The notes: generated by a model from the sequence alone, not told the origin. 32,423 nt of DNA from an uncultured delta proteobacterium (GCA_903907985.1 CAIVQG010000066.1:1-32423), one strand, 5' to 3'. Shown: positions 22,268-30,861, numbered from the stretch's first letter. Numbers and translations: made by a program.

Positions 22268-25200
22268 ATGAATTTTGTAAAAAAATCACTCAAATATCCC
22301 CAAGTAACAATCTCGATTCTGCTGCTGACGTTTATTGTCGGCGGGTATTCCCTGTTGGAAATGCCCCGTCGCGAAGATGCCAAAATCCCTATCCAGGTGG
22401 GCCAGATCATTGCGTTTTATCCCGGTGCTAATTCTTTGCAGGTTGAAGAGCAGGTCACCAAAAAACTGGAACAATATCTTTTTCAGTATGAAGAAGTAAG
22501 AAAAGAAAAAACGACTTCCACCACCCGCGACGGCATGGTTATTATTAATGTGTGGTTGAATCATAATGTAAAAAATCTGGATGTTTTCTGGAGCAAGCTG
22601 AACCATCAACTGCTCGTTTTGAAAGCCGCCAAGCTGCCGCAGGGCGTGCAAGGTCCCATTGTCAATTACGAATTAGGCGATACGGAAGCGCTGATGATTG
22701 CGCTGGAAATGGATAATCCCGACTACTCTCAGCTCAAAGATTATGCCCAAAAGCTGGAAGACAGCCTCAGAACCATTAAAGCTGTCTCGAAAATCAAACG
22801 CATCGGCGAGCAAAAAGAACAGATAGTCATTTCCTCAAACAGTGCGAAGTTAGAGCAGTACGGAATCACATTGACGACAGTCATGCTGGCTTTGCAGTCG
22901 CAAAATACCATCGGTCCCGCCGGTGACCTGAAAACGCCCGATTCCCAAATTAATCTTTATACTCAAGGGTATTACAAAACAACAACGGAAATTGCCGACC
23001 AGATTATCGGCCTGGCCAAAACCGGCGAAGTAGTCCGCCTGAAAGATGTGGCCAATATCAAGAGGCAGTATCAGGAACCGGCCTCCAAGGTCATGGTCAA
23101 TGGGCGCAACACCATGCTGCTGGCCGTTCAAATGCACGACGGCCACAATATTGTAGAGTTTGGCAAAGAAGTGAACAGGAAACTGGCCGAAACAACAAAA
23201 CTGCTTCCGGCAGGCGTCAAGCTGACCACGATTGTCAATCAACCCCAAATTGTCTCGAAAAATGTCGGTAATTTTATCCGTGAATTTATCCTGGCGATCC
23301 TTGCGGTCATTTTGATCATTGTGCTTCTTTTGCCGTTTCGCGTTGCCGCTGTAGCTGCAATGGCCATTCCCATGACCGTAGCGATGACTTTTGCCTTGAT
23401 GCACATCCTGGGCATTGAGCTGCATCAGGTCTCTCTGGCTGCCCTGATTGTAGTATTGGGCATGGTGGTGGACGACGCTGTCGTCGTTGCGGATAATTAT
23501 GTGGAGTTACTGGACAACGGAGTGGACAGGAAAACCGCTGCCTGGAAGAGCGCAACCGAACTGGTCGTGCCGATTCTGGCAGCTACCATAACCATCATCG
23601 CAGCATTTATGCCGATGGTACTTTTAACAGGCATGATCGGCGAGTTCATTATTGCTTTGCCTTTGACCGTCTCGATTGCTCTGGCTTCTTCCTTTATAGT
23701 CTCGATGATTTTAACGCCGCTTTTGTGTCTTACCTTTATTAAAAAAGGCCTGCACGATTCTTCCTTAAAAACATCCCCGGGCAAAAAGAAAAAAACTCTG
23801 CTTGACTACATGCAATCAGGCTACGACAAAGCCATCACCTGGTGCATGACGCATTCCAGGGTGACGATATGCGCCTGCCTGGCAACTCTCCCGCTGGCGT
23901 TTATTTTATACCAGGTTATCCCTCAGAAATTTTTTCCGGCCGCCGAACGCAATCAGTTTATAGTCGAGCTGTCAATGCCGACGGGTACAAAACTGGAGAA
24001 AACCGAGCAGGTCACTTTGAAAATCGAAAACCTGATCAAAAAAGACAAGCGCGTCGTTTCCTACGCAACTTTCATCGGCGCCGGTGCGCCCCGCTTTTAT
24101 TATAATTTTTTCCCCGAACCCCCAGGTAGCAATTTTGCACAAATACTGGTCAATACGCATAGGGGTGATGAGGCGAAACAAATGCAACAGGAATTAAACG
24201 CCATCGCCAACGATGCCGTCCCCGAAGGAAGAGTAGAGGCCAGGCTTATGCAGCAGGGATTGCCGGCGGCGGCATCTGTGGAAATTCGCATCGTGGGCGA
24301 TGATATTGCGACGCTAAAGAGCATCGGTCGCCGCGTACAGGAAATTCTTCAAAAGACACAGGCCACGGCCTTTGTCCGTTCCGATTTCAAAGAGGATTAT
24401 TACGGTGTGGCCATTCGGCTCAAGGATAACGCCGCGCGTCTGGGATTTGCCACGGAAAGCATTGCAAAAACGATTTACGCCGGTTTTACCGGCGCCCCGG
24501 TATCAACCTTGCATGAAGGCAATACACCAGTGGACATTGTTCTGCGCTTGGATAAACACAGCAGGAGCAGTCTGGACAGTTTGCAAAACATGTATCTGCC
24601 CTCTCCCGTAACCGGGGCGACCGTGCCGTTGCGTCAAATAGCAGTTTTGGAAGCCCAGTGGCACAACGGCCAGATTCGGCACCTCAACGGCTTGAGGACT
24701 CTGGCAATTCAATCTGAACCGGCGAACGGCTTTCTGGCTTCACAGATTCTGAAAATGGTTAAGCCGGACATAGCCAAACTTTCCCTGCCCGTGGGCTTCA
24801 GTATTCAGTACGGGGGCGAAGATGAAAACCAGAAGGAAACATTTTCGGAAATGCTGGTGGCCCTGGTTGTCAGTCTGGTGCTGATCTTCCTTATTCTCCT
24901 GTTGCAGTTCCGCAATTTGAAAGAAACATTTATTGTCATGCTGACAATACCCTTGAGCATGTTAGGGGCTTTGCTGGGGTTATTAATTACCGGCAACCAG
25001 TTCGGGTTTACCGCTTTTGTCGGCTTGATCAGTTTGTCAGGGATTGTGGTTCGCAACGGCATCATTCTGATTGACCATGCCGACGAGCTTGTGCGCAATG
25101 GCTCATGCATAACGACTGCCGCTCTCGACTCCGGCAAAAGGCGTTTGCGTCCAGTCTTTCTCACGGCCAGCGCGGCGGCGATCGGCGTTACTCCCATGAT

Positions 25201-26764
25201 CATTTCCGGCTCTCCTCTGTGGAGCCCGCTGGCCAGCGTTATTGCCGTGGGCATTATGCTCGCCATGCTGATATCATTGTTTTTAGTGCCCGTTCTCTAT
25301 GCCTATCTGATAAAACCATTTTACAGGAATCGGGATTTCCCGGTTCCAATCGCCAAAGACGCAAAAGAAGGTTATTCGACGAAAGTTGCTTCTCTCTTGC
25401 TGATCGCCCTGATTTTATTGGCGACGAATGCCAATGCCCAGGGAATTTCCGAACAATTGAATCTACAAAGGGTTATCGACTTAGCCGTTCAAAACAACCG
25501 CTTGCTCAGCATTAAGCAACTGCAGGTGTATGAAAAGCAGCAAAAGGTAAATGAAGACAGGGTTAAATTTTTTCCGGCAGTCATTGTCGGCGGTGCTTAT
25601 CAATACAACAGCAATATCGGCAGTGCGACCATTAAACAGGGATCATTGGGTCAGGCTTCCATAGGCCCGTTCAATACCCCGCTGCCGGCAAATGACACAA
25701 AATTGGAAGTGGGCAATACTGATATTTACAGTGCCGGTGTAATGGTTTACCAGCCCATCTCGCAAATTCCGAAAATAATGGCCGGGCTTAAAGTTGCGAA
25801 AACGGACCTGCAAATTGCGAAAATTGAGCAGGCTAAGGCAACCATGCAGGTTAAACAGACCGCCGAAAAACTTTATTTCGGCTTGTTGATCCTCCAAAAG
25901 CAAATAGAGGAGGCCCAGATAAAGTTAGCGCTGGCCGGAAAAAAACTTTACGATGTTGAAAGCGCCGTATTGGCCGGCAAGACCACCATGTCCAGTGCAA
26001 CAGGATTGAAAGCAAATATGGCCGATGAGGAGCAAACCATCCTGAAATTAAATATTCAGATTGACGATTATTTCGCTGACTTAAAACGTCTGACCGGCTT
26101 GCCTCCGGCGAGTTCTTTATTACTCGAGCCGATATCCTTCGCCGACTGGGAAATTAATGATTTGCCGGTGGGCGACCTGGAAGGGAAAGCTCAAAGGGCC
26201 AACAATGATTTGAAAATAGCAACCCTCTATAAAAGCAAGGCAGGGTACGCAATTGATGCCAGTCTTTACAGCTACCTGCCTGATTTCGGCATTCTTGGAG
26301 GTTATGTCTATCAGGAGGGCAATGCGCATCTGCCCCAGGACAATACCAACAGCGGCTTTGCCAACCAGTGGAACATCCAGAACCCCTTTATCGGTGTTAC
26401 CCTCAAATGGAATATCCAGGATGCTTTTTCCAATACATACGTTAAGAGACAACGCCTTTCCCTGAAAAAACAGGCCGAAGAAAATCTGGCGAATATGTTA
26501 GAACAGGTAAATGCGGATCTGGCAAAAGCGCAGCGGAAAGCAACCCATTCGGTCGAATTGATTTACGTCGCCTGGAAGGTAGTTGATTACCGCCGGGAGG
26601 ATTTAAAGATTCAAACCGACCGTTTTCAGGCGGGCCTCAATCTCGAAGCGGACTATCTTAACGCAAAAGCTGCACTGGCGAAAGCTGAGGCGGATTTATT
26701 TGCCGCGCAATTAAATTACAGGATTGTCTTAACTGATTTGCAAATCCTTACCGGTAAATTCTAA
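22268..26764 (+). CDS. RND efflux pump fused to a TolC-type outer-membrane factor
   Basis: A continuous 1498-codon frame. Residues 1-1037 are a full-length RND (HAE-1/AcrB-like) pump: 12 membrane segments, two large periplasmic loops, and the proton-relay GMVVDDAVVV (Asp402-Asp403, AcrB Asp407/408). In segment 10 Arg929 stands where AcrB has Lys940. Residues 1038-1498 are a complete outer-membrane factor (461 residues, normal for TolC/OprM kin) with two OEP repeats (LNLQRVIDLAVQNN ... ANADLAKAQRK, split) and a C-terminal RIVLTDLQILTGKF. The junction holds a signal-peptide-like segment, KVASLLLIALILLATNANAQ, ending in an AxA site. The pump's C-terminus is normally cytoplasmic, so this segment could act as a 13th membrane pass, with signal peptidase releasing the duct. 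The ORF begins five bases after the adaptor stop, so translation is probably coupled. Confidence 0.88.
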   Translation: MNFVKKSLKYPQVTISILLLTFIVGGYSLLEMPRREDAKIPIQVGQIIAFYPGANSLQVEEQVTKKLEQYLFQYEEVRKEKTTSTTRDGMVIINVWLNHNVKNLDVFWSKLNHQLLVLKAAKLPQGVQGPIVNYELGDTEALMIALEMDNPDYSQLKDYAQKLEDSLRTIKAVSKIKRIGEQKEQIVISSNSAKLEQYGITLTTVMLALQSQNTIGPAGDLKTPDSQINLYTQGYYKTTTEIADQIIGLAKTGEVVRLKDVANIKRQYQEPASKVMVNGRNTMLLAVQMHDGHNIVEFGKEVNRKLAETTKLLPAGVKLTTIVNQPQIVSKNVGNFIREFILAILAVILIIVLLLPFRVAAVAAMAIPMTVAMTFALMHILGIELHQVSLAALIVVLGMVVDDAVVVADNYVELLDNGVDRKTAAWKSATELVVPILAATITIIAAFMPMVLLTGMIGEFIIALPLTVSIALASSFIVSMILTPLLCLTFIKKGLHDSSLKTSPGKKKKTLLDYMQSGYDKAITWCMTHSRVTICACLATLPLAFILYQVIPQKFFPAAERNQFIVELSMPTGTKLEKTEQVTLKIENLIKKDKRVVSYATFIGAGAPRFYYNFFPEPPGSNFAQILVNTHRGDEAKQMQQELNAIANDAVPEGRVEARLMQQGLPAAASVEIRIVGDDIATLKSIGRRVQEILQKTQATAFVRSDFKEDYYGVAIRLKDNAARLGFATESIAKTIYAGFTGAPVSTLHEGNTPVDIVLRLDKHSRSSLDSLQNMYLPSPVTGATVPLRQIAVLEAQWHNGQIRHLNGLRTLAIQSEPANGFLASQILKMVKPDIAKLSLPVGFSIQYGGEDENQKETFSEMLVALVVSLVLIFLILLLQFRNLKETFIVMLTIPLSMLGALLGLLITGNQFGFTAFVGLISLSGIVVRNGIILIDHADELVRNGSCITTAALDSGKRRLRPVFLTASAAAIGVTPMIISGSPLWSPLASVIAVGIMLAMLISLFLVPVLYAYLIKPFYRNRDFPVPIAKDAKEGYSTKVASLLLIALILLATNANAQGISEQLNLQRVIDLAVQNNRLLSIKQLQVYEKQQKVNEDRVKFFPAVIVGGAYQYNSNIGSATIKQGSLGQASIGPFNTPLPANDTKLEVGNTDIYSAGVMVYQPISQIPKIMAGLKVAKTDLQIAKIEQAKATMQVKQTAEKLYFGLLILQKQIEEAQIKLALAGKKLYDVESAVLAGKTTMSSATGLKANMADEEQTILKLNIQIDDYFADLKRLTGLPPASSLLLEPISFADWEINDLPVGDLEGKAQRANNDLKIATLYKSKAGYAIDASLYSYLPDFGILGGYVYQEGNAHLPQDNTNSGFANQWNIQNPFIGVTLKWNIQDAFSNTYVKRQRLSLKKQAEENLANMLEQVNADLAKAQRKATHSVELIYVAWKVVDYRREDLKIQTDRFQAGLNLEADYLNAKAALAKAEADLFAAQLNYRIVLTDLQILTGKF
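25366..25371 (+). promoter_or_regulatory. RBS-like sequence at the pump/duct junction
   Basis: AGAAGG lies seven bases before ACG AAA GTT (25379), which is codon 1038 and the first residue of the signal-peptide-like segment. With ATG in place of ACG this would be a normal gene start. It may be a relic of two once-separate genes, or an internal initiation site that makes free outer-membrane factor. Confidence 0.4.
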
Positions 26765-26806
26765 GGGATTTCTTAGGTTAAACATTTTTTATTTTCTAAA
26801 ATTAAT

Positions 26807-26836
26807 TTGACATCCTGCTTTACGCCAGAGTATATC
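26807..26836 (+). promoter_or_regulatory. Sigma-70 promoter of ddl
   Basis: TTGACA (26807-26812) and TATATC (26831-26836) are 18 bases apart. Transcription would start near 26843, about 30 bases before the ddl ATG. A weak stem CTAAG/CTTAG (26761-26776) between the efflux gene and this promoter could limit read-through. Confidence 0.5.
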
Positions 26837-26871
26837 TTTCCTGAACCATAACTACTTTCCGGGGAGCAGAT

Positions 26872-27996
26872 ATGATGAAAGCTTCAGCTAAAATGAAAAT
26901 CGGCGTTTTGTACGGCGGTAGGTCAGGAGAGCATGATGTTTCTCTTTGCTCGGCAGCATCAGTAGTTGCCGCCCTGAGCAGCAGTAAATACAAGATCGTG
27001 GCCATAGGCATAGACCGGGATGGCAAATGGTATGTTCAGGATAAACCTCAGATAGTCGGGCATAAAGATTTCGGAAAGGTTCTTTCTTTAAAAAAACGGG
27101 GAACCTGGCTGGTTAATCATTTTGAGCAGGAAAACAAGCTGTTGCTCTATAATTTGGAAAACAGCGGTGAAAAAGTTGCAATAGATTTTGTTTTTCCCGT
27201 TTTGCATGGGACCTTCGGCGAGGATGGTACTTTGCAGGGGCTGCTGGAACTGGCCATGGTGCCCTATGTCGGTGCTGATGTATTGGGATCTGCCGTGGGT
27301 ATGGATAAGGATGTGGCCAAGAGATTGTTGAGTGCAGCCGGTATTCCGGTAGTGCCGTCTTTAACCATCAGCCAACAACAATGGCAGAATAATCAAAAAT
27401 CGATTATGAAGAGTGCCATCGACAAACTGGGATTACCGCTTTTTGTCAAACCGGTGTGCACCGGCTCTTCGGTCGGAGTAAAAAAGGTAAAAGAAAAAGC
27501 TTTGTTTTCGGAAGCCATGGATTTCGCTCTGCAATTTGACACACGCGTAATTATTGAAAAAGCCATCGATTGCCGGGAGATCGAGTGTGCGGTGCTGGGC
27601 AATGAAAACCCCGCTGCCTCCGTGCTGGGGGAGATAATTCCCAGTCATGAATTTTATTCCTATGAGGCCAAGTATATTGATCCTCATGGTGCAGTACCGC
27701 AGATACCGGCGCAAATTGAACCAGCTCTTGCCGATGTGATCAGGAAAGTTGCAGTTGCGGGCTATGTAGCTCTGGGCTGCAGCTCGATGGCGAGAGTTGA
27801 TTTTTTTCTGGATAAAAAAACCAATGAATATTATTTAAACGAAATTAATACGCTCCCCGGCTTCACCAGTATCAGCATGTATCCCAAACTGTGGGAAGCC
27901 ACCGGCCTTAAATACGGCGACCTTCTCGATAAACTGATTGCTCTGGCCCAGGACAGGCATAAGAAAAAAATGGCCATTAAGACGGAGTTCAATTAG
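26872..27996 (+). CDS. ddl: D-alanine--D-alanine ligase
   Basis: A 374-residue ATP-grasp enzyme that joins two D-alanines for peptidoglycan precursors in the cytoplasm. The N-terminal GVLYGGRSGEHDVSL, the FPVLHGTFGEDGTLQG block, KPVCTGSSVGVKKV and the metal-binding end NEINTLPGFTSISMYP are all canonical. The omega loop FYSYEAKY keeps the tyrosine typical of D-Ala-D-Ala enzymes, so a D-lactate or D-serine (Van-type) ligase is unlikely. The ATG follows GGGGAG. It has its own promoter and is followed after 23 bases by a ferredoxin-like gene with which it is probably co-transcribed; the pairing has no obvious metabolic reason. Confidence 0.95.
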   Translation: MMKASAKMKIGVLYGGRSGEHDVSLCSAASVVAALSSSKYKIVAIGIDRDGKWYVQDKPQIVGHKDFGKVLSLKKRGTWLVNHFEQENKLLLYNLENSGEKVAIDFVFPVLHGTFGEDGTLQGLLELAMVPYVGADVLGSAVGMDKDVAKRLLSAAGIPVVPSLTISQQQWQNNQKSIMKSAIDKLGLPLFVKPVCTGSSVGVKKVKEKALFSEAMDFALQFDTRVIIEKAIDCREIECAVLGNENPAASVLGEIIPSHEFYSYEAKYIDPHGAVPQIPAQIEPALADVIRKVAVAGYVALGCSSMARVDFFLDKKTNEYYLNEINTLPGFTSISMYPKLWEATGLKYGDLLDKLIALAQDRHKKKMAIKTEFN

Positions 27997-28019
27997 TAGT
28001 AAAAAATCGAGGTGATTCC

Positions 28020-28832
28020 ATGAGGCGCAAAATAATTAAAATCGACGAAGAAAAATGCACCGGCTGCGGCTTGTGCATACCGAACTGCCATGAACAGGCG
28101 ATAAAAATTATTAACGGAAAAGCACGGCTGGTGAATGACGTTTTTTGCGATGGATTGGGTGCTTGTCTGGGTGAATGTCCCGAAGGTGCGCTGACATTGG
28201 AAGAACGTGACGCCGAGCCGTATGATGAAACAAAGGTTCTGGAAAATCTGGTGCGGAAAGAATCGGCGTTAATAGAGGATCATCTGCAAAAGCTTTCCGG
28301 TAGCGGTGATACCGAACTTCATAAAGGATACGGCGATTTGCTCAAGGTAATACAAGGGGATGCCGCCGGAGGCGGCTGTCCCGGTTCGGCGGCGTCCGTT
28401 TTTGCAAAAAAGCATAAAGCCGTAAATTCTCCACAAGAAAATACACAGCAATCAGAGCTTAGTCATTGGCCGATTCAGCTGCATTTGCTCAATCCGGTGG
28501 CCGATTTTTTCGCAGGCAGTGATGTTGTCCTTGCTGCTGATTGTGTGGCGTACAGTCTGGCCGATTTTCACAGCCGGTTTTTAAAAGGCAGGAATCTCGC
28601 CATTGCCTGTCCCAAACTCGATCACGACATTGAAGTTTATACTCAAAAGATTCGCAAAATGGCCGATGATGCGAAAATTAATACTCTGACGGTCATTATG
28701 ATGCAGGTTCCCTGCTGCCGTGGACTTCTGCAAATAGCACTCTCCGCTTTGCAAAAAGCCGCCAGAAAAGTTCCGCTGAAAGCGATTATTATCAGCACTC
28801 AGGGTGAAGTGCTTTCCGAAGAGTGGGTTTGA
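28020..28832 (+). CDS. Ferredoxin-like iron-sulfur protein with a long C-terminal domain
   Basis: A 270-residue protein. The N-terminus holds a [4Fe-4S] motif CTGCGLCIPNC (Cys13, 16, 19, 23) and a second, incomplete one, CDGLGACLGECP (Cys43, 49, 53): the position that should be the second cysteine is Leu46. I recall CDGLGACLGECP as a conserved feature of a ferredoxin-like family of anaerobes, so this is probably not a mutation; the second cluster may be [3Fe-4S] or use another ligand. Residues 70-150 form a charged, low-complexity linker. The C-terminal half (about 150-270) has a conserved-looking IACPKLDHD and VPCCRGLLQIA, with paired cysteines that may bind another metal. Function unknown; presumably an electron carrier or redox sensor. 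The ATG follows GAGGTGA by five bases. Confidence 0.85.
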   Translation: MRRKIIKIDEEKCTGCGLCIPNCHEQAIKIINGKARLVNDVFCDGLGACLGECPEGALTLEERDAEPYDETKVLENLVRKESALIEDHLQKLSGSGDTELHKGYGDLLKVIQGDAAGGGCPGSAASVFAKKHKAVNSPQENTQQSELSHWPIQLHLLNPVADFFAGSDVVLAADCVAYSLADFHSRFLKGRNLAIACPKLDHDIEVYTQKIRKMADDAKINTLTVIMMQVPCCRGLLQIALSALQKAARKVPLKAIIISTQGEVLSEEWV

Positions 28833-28860
28833 GAGGGCATTATTATAAAGTTATCATTCA

Positions 28861-28911
28861 ACTTATTTGTCTTAGCCTATACTTGACTTGATGTTTAGCG
28901 TCAAAATAAGT
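28861..28911. repeat. Nested inverted repeat in the gap after the ferredoxin gene
   Basis: ACTTATTT (28861-28868) pairs with AAATAAGT (28904-28911), and inside it TTGAC pairs with GTCAA around TTGATGTTTAGC-like spacing. Together they could form a long imperfect hairpin. No T-run follows, so it is not a standard terminator. Confidence 0.35.
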
Positions 28912-28919
28912 CGTATCTA

Positions 28920-28947
28920 GATAATTGTTACACTACAAACAATTATC
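28920..28947. repeat. Perfect 10-base inverted repeat
   Basis: GATAATTGTT (28920-28929) and AACAATTATC (28938-28947) are exact reverse complements separated by 8 bases. It could be an operator or a hairpin; neither strand shows the T-run of a terminator. It lies about 110 bases beyond the end of the leftward caspase gene. Confidence 0.5.
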
Positions 28948-29058
28948 ATTGGATAGCTGGAAGCACCAAATATTACGGATAGAAATGTTGCTTTTTCACT
29001 CGGATATATTTAGAAATAATAAATTACGAGACTCCAAAATTATAGTTATGGACACACT

Positions 29059-30507
29059 TTAATTTTTCTTTGGCGCAATTAACTGCGGTGTCTGTTCATT
29101 GTTGTATTGTTTCCGTGCAATACGCTCTACTAGTGGTTTCACGTAAGTGAATAAGTCGATTATAGCAATTGAACCATCCTTTTTCACAACATCTTCATTT
29201 TTGATTCCCTTGAGCATGAAATAAGTAAAGAGGCCATGCCCTTTCTCTTTATATGTCGAACTGATTTGATTTCCAGCTGCCGCTGCCAAAATGACCATAT
29301 TTTTAGAAATCATGAGTGATTTTTCAAAATTCATTACCAGCGGCCTCGCACCTTCTGCCAGGACAGACCTTCCACCAGCACCAGAAAAACACGAATCGAG
29401 AGCGACAACTATTTCTTTTGCTGGTAATTTACCCAGCACATCATACATTCTTTTTAAGGAATAGCCGGTTTGATCAATAAAGGATGGGTCGCCATCGTAG
29501 GGTACAAGATAGGCATCGCCCGTTTGGGGGTTCGGCGCACCGTGGCCGGAATAGTAGATGAAAACAGTGCCCCCTTTTTCTATGTTATTTGACAGCCATT
29601 TTTCAAAATATTTTTCTAAATCGCTTTTTGCCGCTCGATCATTTATGAGTGTAACTATATTTTCTTCAGGGTATCCCATAACCTTAGAAAGATAATTACT
29701 GACCAGTTTTGCATCACTTACCGCAAAATCGACCTTGGGAAGTTTCTGGCGATATTGCTCGATGCCGATAACGATTGCATAGGCATTCTTGTTTGGTTTA
29801 ATATTTATTAATGGGACTTCATCTATATCGGAACCGATCACGGTAGTAGAAGATGCGGATTCAAGAGATCCTGGTTTATTAGCACGTTCAAAATTGTCAG
29901 CCACGTCCGGTAAAGACGGCGACTTTGCTTTGCTGAATACTTGCAGTTTTTTTGAGGCCAAAAGGGCATTTTCAAAATTAATCTTTGCATCAGTGATCGT
30001 TAAAGCAAGAGATCCGTGTCCCTTGGCGACACCTTCTGCCCGTACAGTATCGATCTCTGCCTTGCCGTTAGTGAACAGAATAGAAGATATTTCCGTTTTG
30101 TTGGGATTGAAAACCCAGTTACTTAATTCCATATTAATGTCAAGGATGGCAATAATGTCAACTTTGAGCTTCCGAGCTTGTTCAATGTTGTTAGTGATCG
30201 TAACATTACGGAAATTTTTCTGGAAAATACTGGTAACCCCATTGAAAAACTTATTAATATCAACCTGCTCGCCAGGATTTAACATCATCATCCGGTTCCA
30301 CTTCTGCAGTTGCTCACCTGTGTTTTTGATGTTTTCAGACATAATCAGAGCGAGTGACAGTTCTTTATAAGAATAAAATTCTGATAAGCGTGGTGTGGTC
30401 TCTGTAGTGAGGCTCGCTAGTGGATCGACACGGACAGCACTGGGAGCGCAACCGCACAGAGATGTTAGTAAGAAAAAAATAGAAATATTGGCGAATATCC
30501 TTTTCGT
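29059..30507 (-). CDS. Caspase-family (peptidase C14) lipoprotein
   Basis: The caspase domain fills the C-terminal half (about 245-475 of 482): it begins NAYAIVIGIEQY, carries the catalytic His322 in YYSGHGAPNP and Cys373 in ALDSCFSGAGG, and ends near the C-terminus. The N-terminal half resembles no family I can name. The first standard start is an ATG at 30342, but the open frame continues upstream through a textbook lipoprotein signal, KRIFANISIFFLLTSLCG-C, and AGGAGG (30518-30513) stands five bases before an ACG AAA AGG at 30507. I therefore place the start at this ACG; ACG is very rare as a bacterial start, so a sequencing error from ATG is possible. The mature protein would be lipid-anchored. 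Its role is unknown; caspase-like proteins of bacteria act in cell death, defence or protein processing. There is no obvious partner gene. Confidence 0.85.
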   Translation of the reverse strand, partial: TKRIFANISIFFLLTSLCGCAPSAVRVDPLASLTTETTPRLSEFYSYKELSLALIMSENIKNTGEQLQKWNRMMMLNPGEQVDINKFFNGVTSIFQKNFRNVTITNNIEQARKLKVDIIAILDINMELSNWVFNPNKTEISSILFTNGKAEIDTVRAEGVAKGHGSLALTITDAKINFENALLASKKLQVFSKAKSPSLPDVADNFERANKPGSLESASSTTVIGSDIDEVPLINIKPNKNAYAIVIGIEQYRQKLPKVDFAVSDAKLVSNYLSKVMGYPEENIVTLINDRAAKSDLEKYFEKWLSNNIEKGGTVFIYYSGHGAPNPQTGDAYLVPYDGDPSFIDQTGYSLKRMYDVLGKLPAKEIVVALDSCFSGAGGRSVLAEGARPLVMNFEKSLMISKNMVILAAAAGNQISSTYKEKGHGLFTYFMLKGIKNEDVVKKDGSIAIIDLFTYVKPLVERIARKQYNNEQTPQLIAPKKN

Positions 30508-30861
30508 AAATTCCTCCTGGTATGTTTTCCTTTTTTGAATCCGCTTCAGTTATTTTATATCAAAAAACAAAGTCTTTAAATCTTTTAATTGAAACGGTGT
30601 TCGACAGTTTCTTATTGGCATTATTCTTACAAAAAGGTTCAAATTGGCTATTACTTGCCTGTTGGACAGTACCTTTTTTAGTTTTTTTGCGCCCAATTTA
30701 TTAAAAAGTCAAGAGAGGAAATCCAATGATAACCATTTGAAAGAATGTATATCTGTCAAACATCTACTTGGTACGTATAGCAGGTAGTAGTTCATGCTAA
30801 GCTAGCCGGAAAAAATCACGCACATAATAAGTCCTCTAAAGTGTGTTTTAATAAATCAAAC
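30508..30861. other. Gene-poor AT-rich stretch
   Basis: Apart from the caspase gene's RBS, I see no supported gene. A 60-codon rightward frame (30522-30704) has no Shine-Dalgarno site and is probably chance. There is no tRNA, insertion-sequence end or strong terminator. The promoter of the leftward caspase gene should be in here but no -35/-10 pair stands out. Confidence 0.4.
30513..30518 (-). promoter_or_regulatory. Strong RBS pointing to an ACG start for the caspase gene
   Basis: A perfect AGGAGG on the minus strand is followed after AATTT by ACG AAA AGG. No ATG, GTG or TTG in the right frame lies near it; the nearest in-frame ATG is 165 bases further on, after the signal peptide. Confidence 0.55.

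Noticed and set aside
26872-27996. Ddl as a Van-type D-Ala-D-Lac or D-Ser ligase (resistance gene)
   Set aside because: The omega loop YEAKY is of the D-Ala-D-Ala type and no vanH/vanX genes are present.
28040-28180. Missing cysteine in the second Fe-S motif taken as a damaged gene
   Set aside because: The CDGLGACLGECP pattern appears, from memory, to be conserved in this ferredoxin-like family, so it is likely a family feature.
29059-30507. Caspase as part of a CRISPR-linked (Craspase) or gasdermin system
   Set aside because: No repeats, Cas genes or small pore-forming partner lie nearby.
30636-30644. GGTTCAAAT, resembling a tRNA T-arm
   Set aside because: No paired T-stem, anticodon arm or acceptor stem could be built around it.
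30522-30704. 60-codon rightward frame with a hydrophobic stretch, possible toxin-like peptide
   Set aside because: The bases before its ATG are CCTCCTGG, the antisense of the caspase gene's RBS, not an RBS. It is probably chance.
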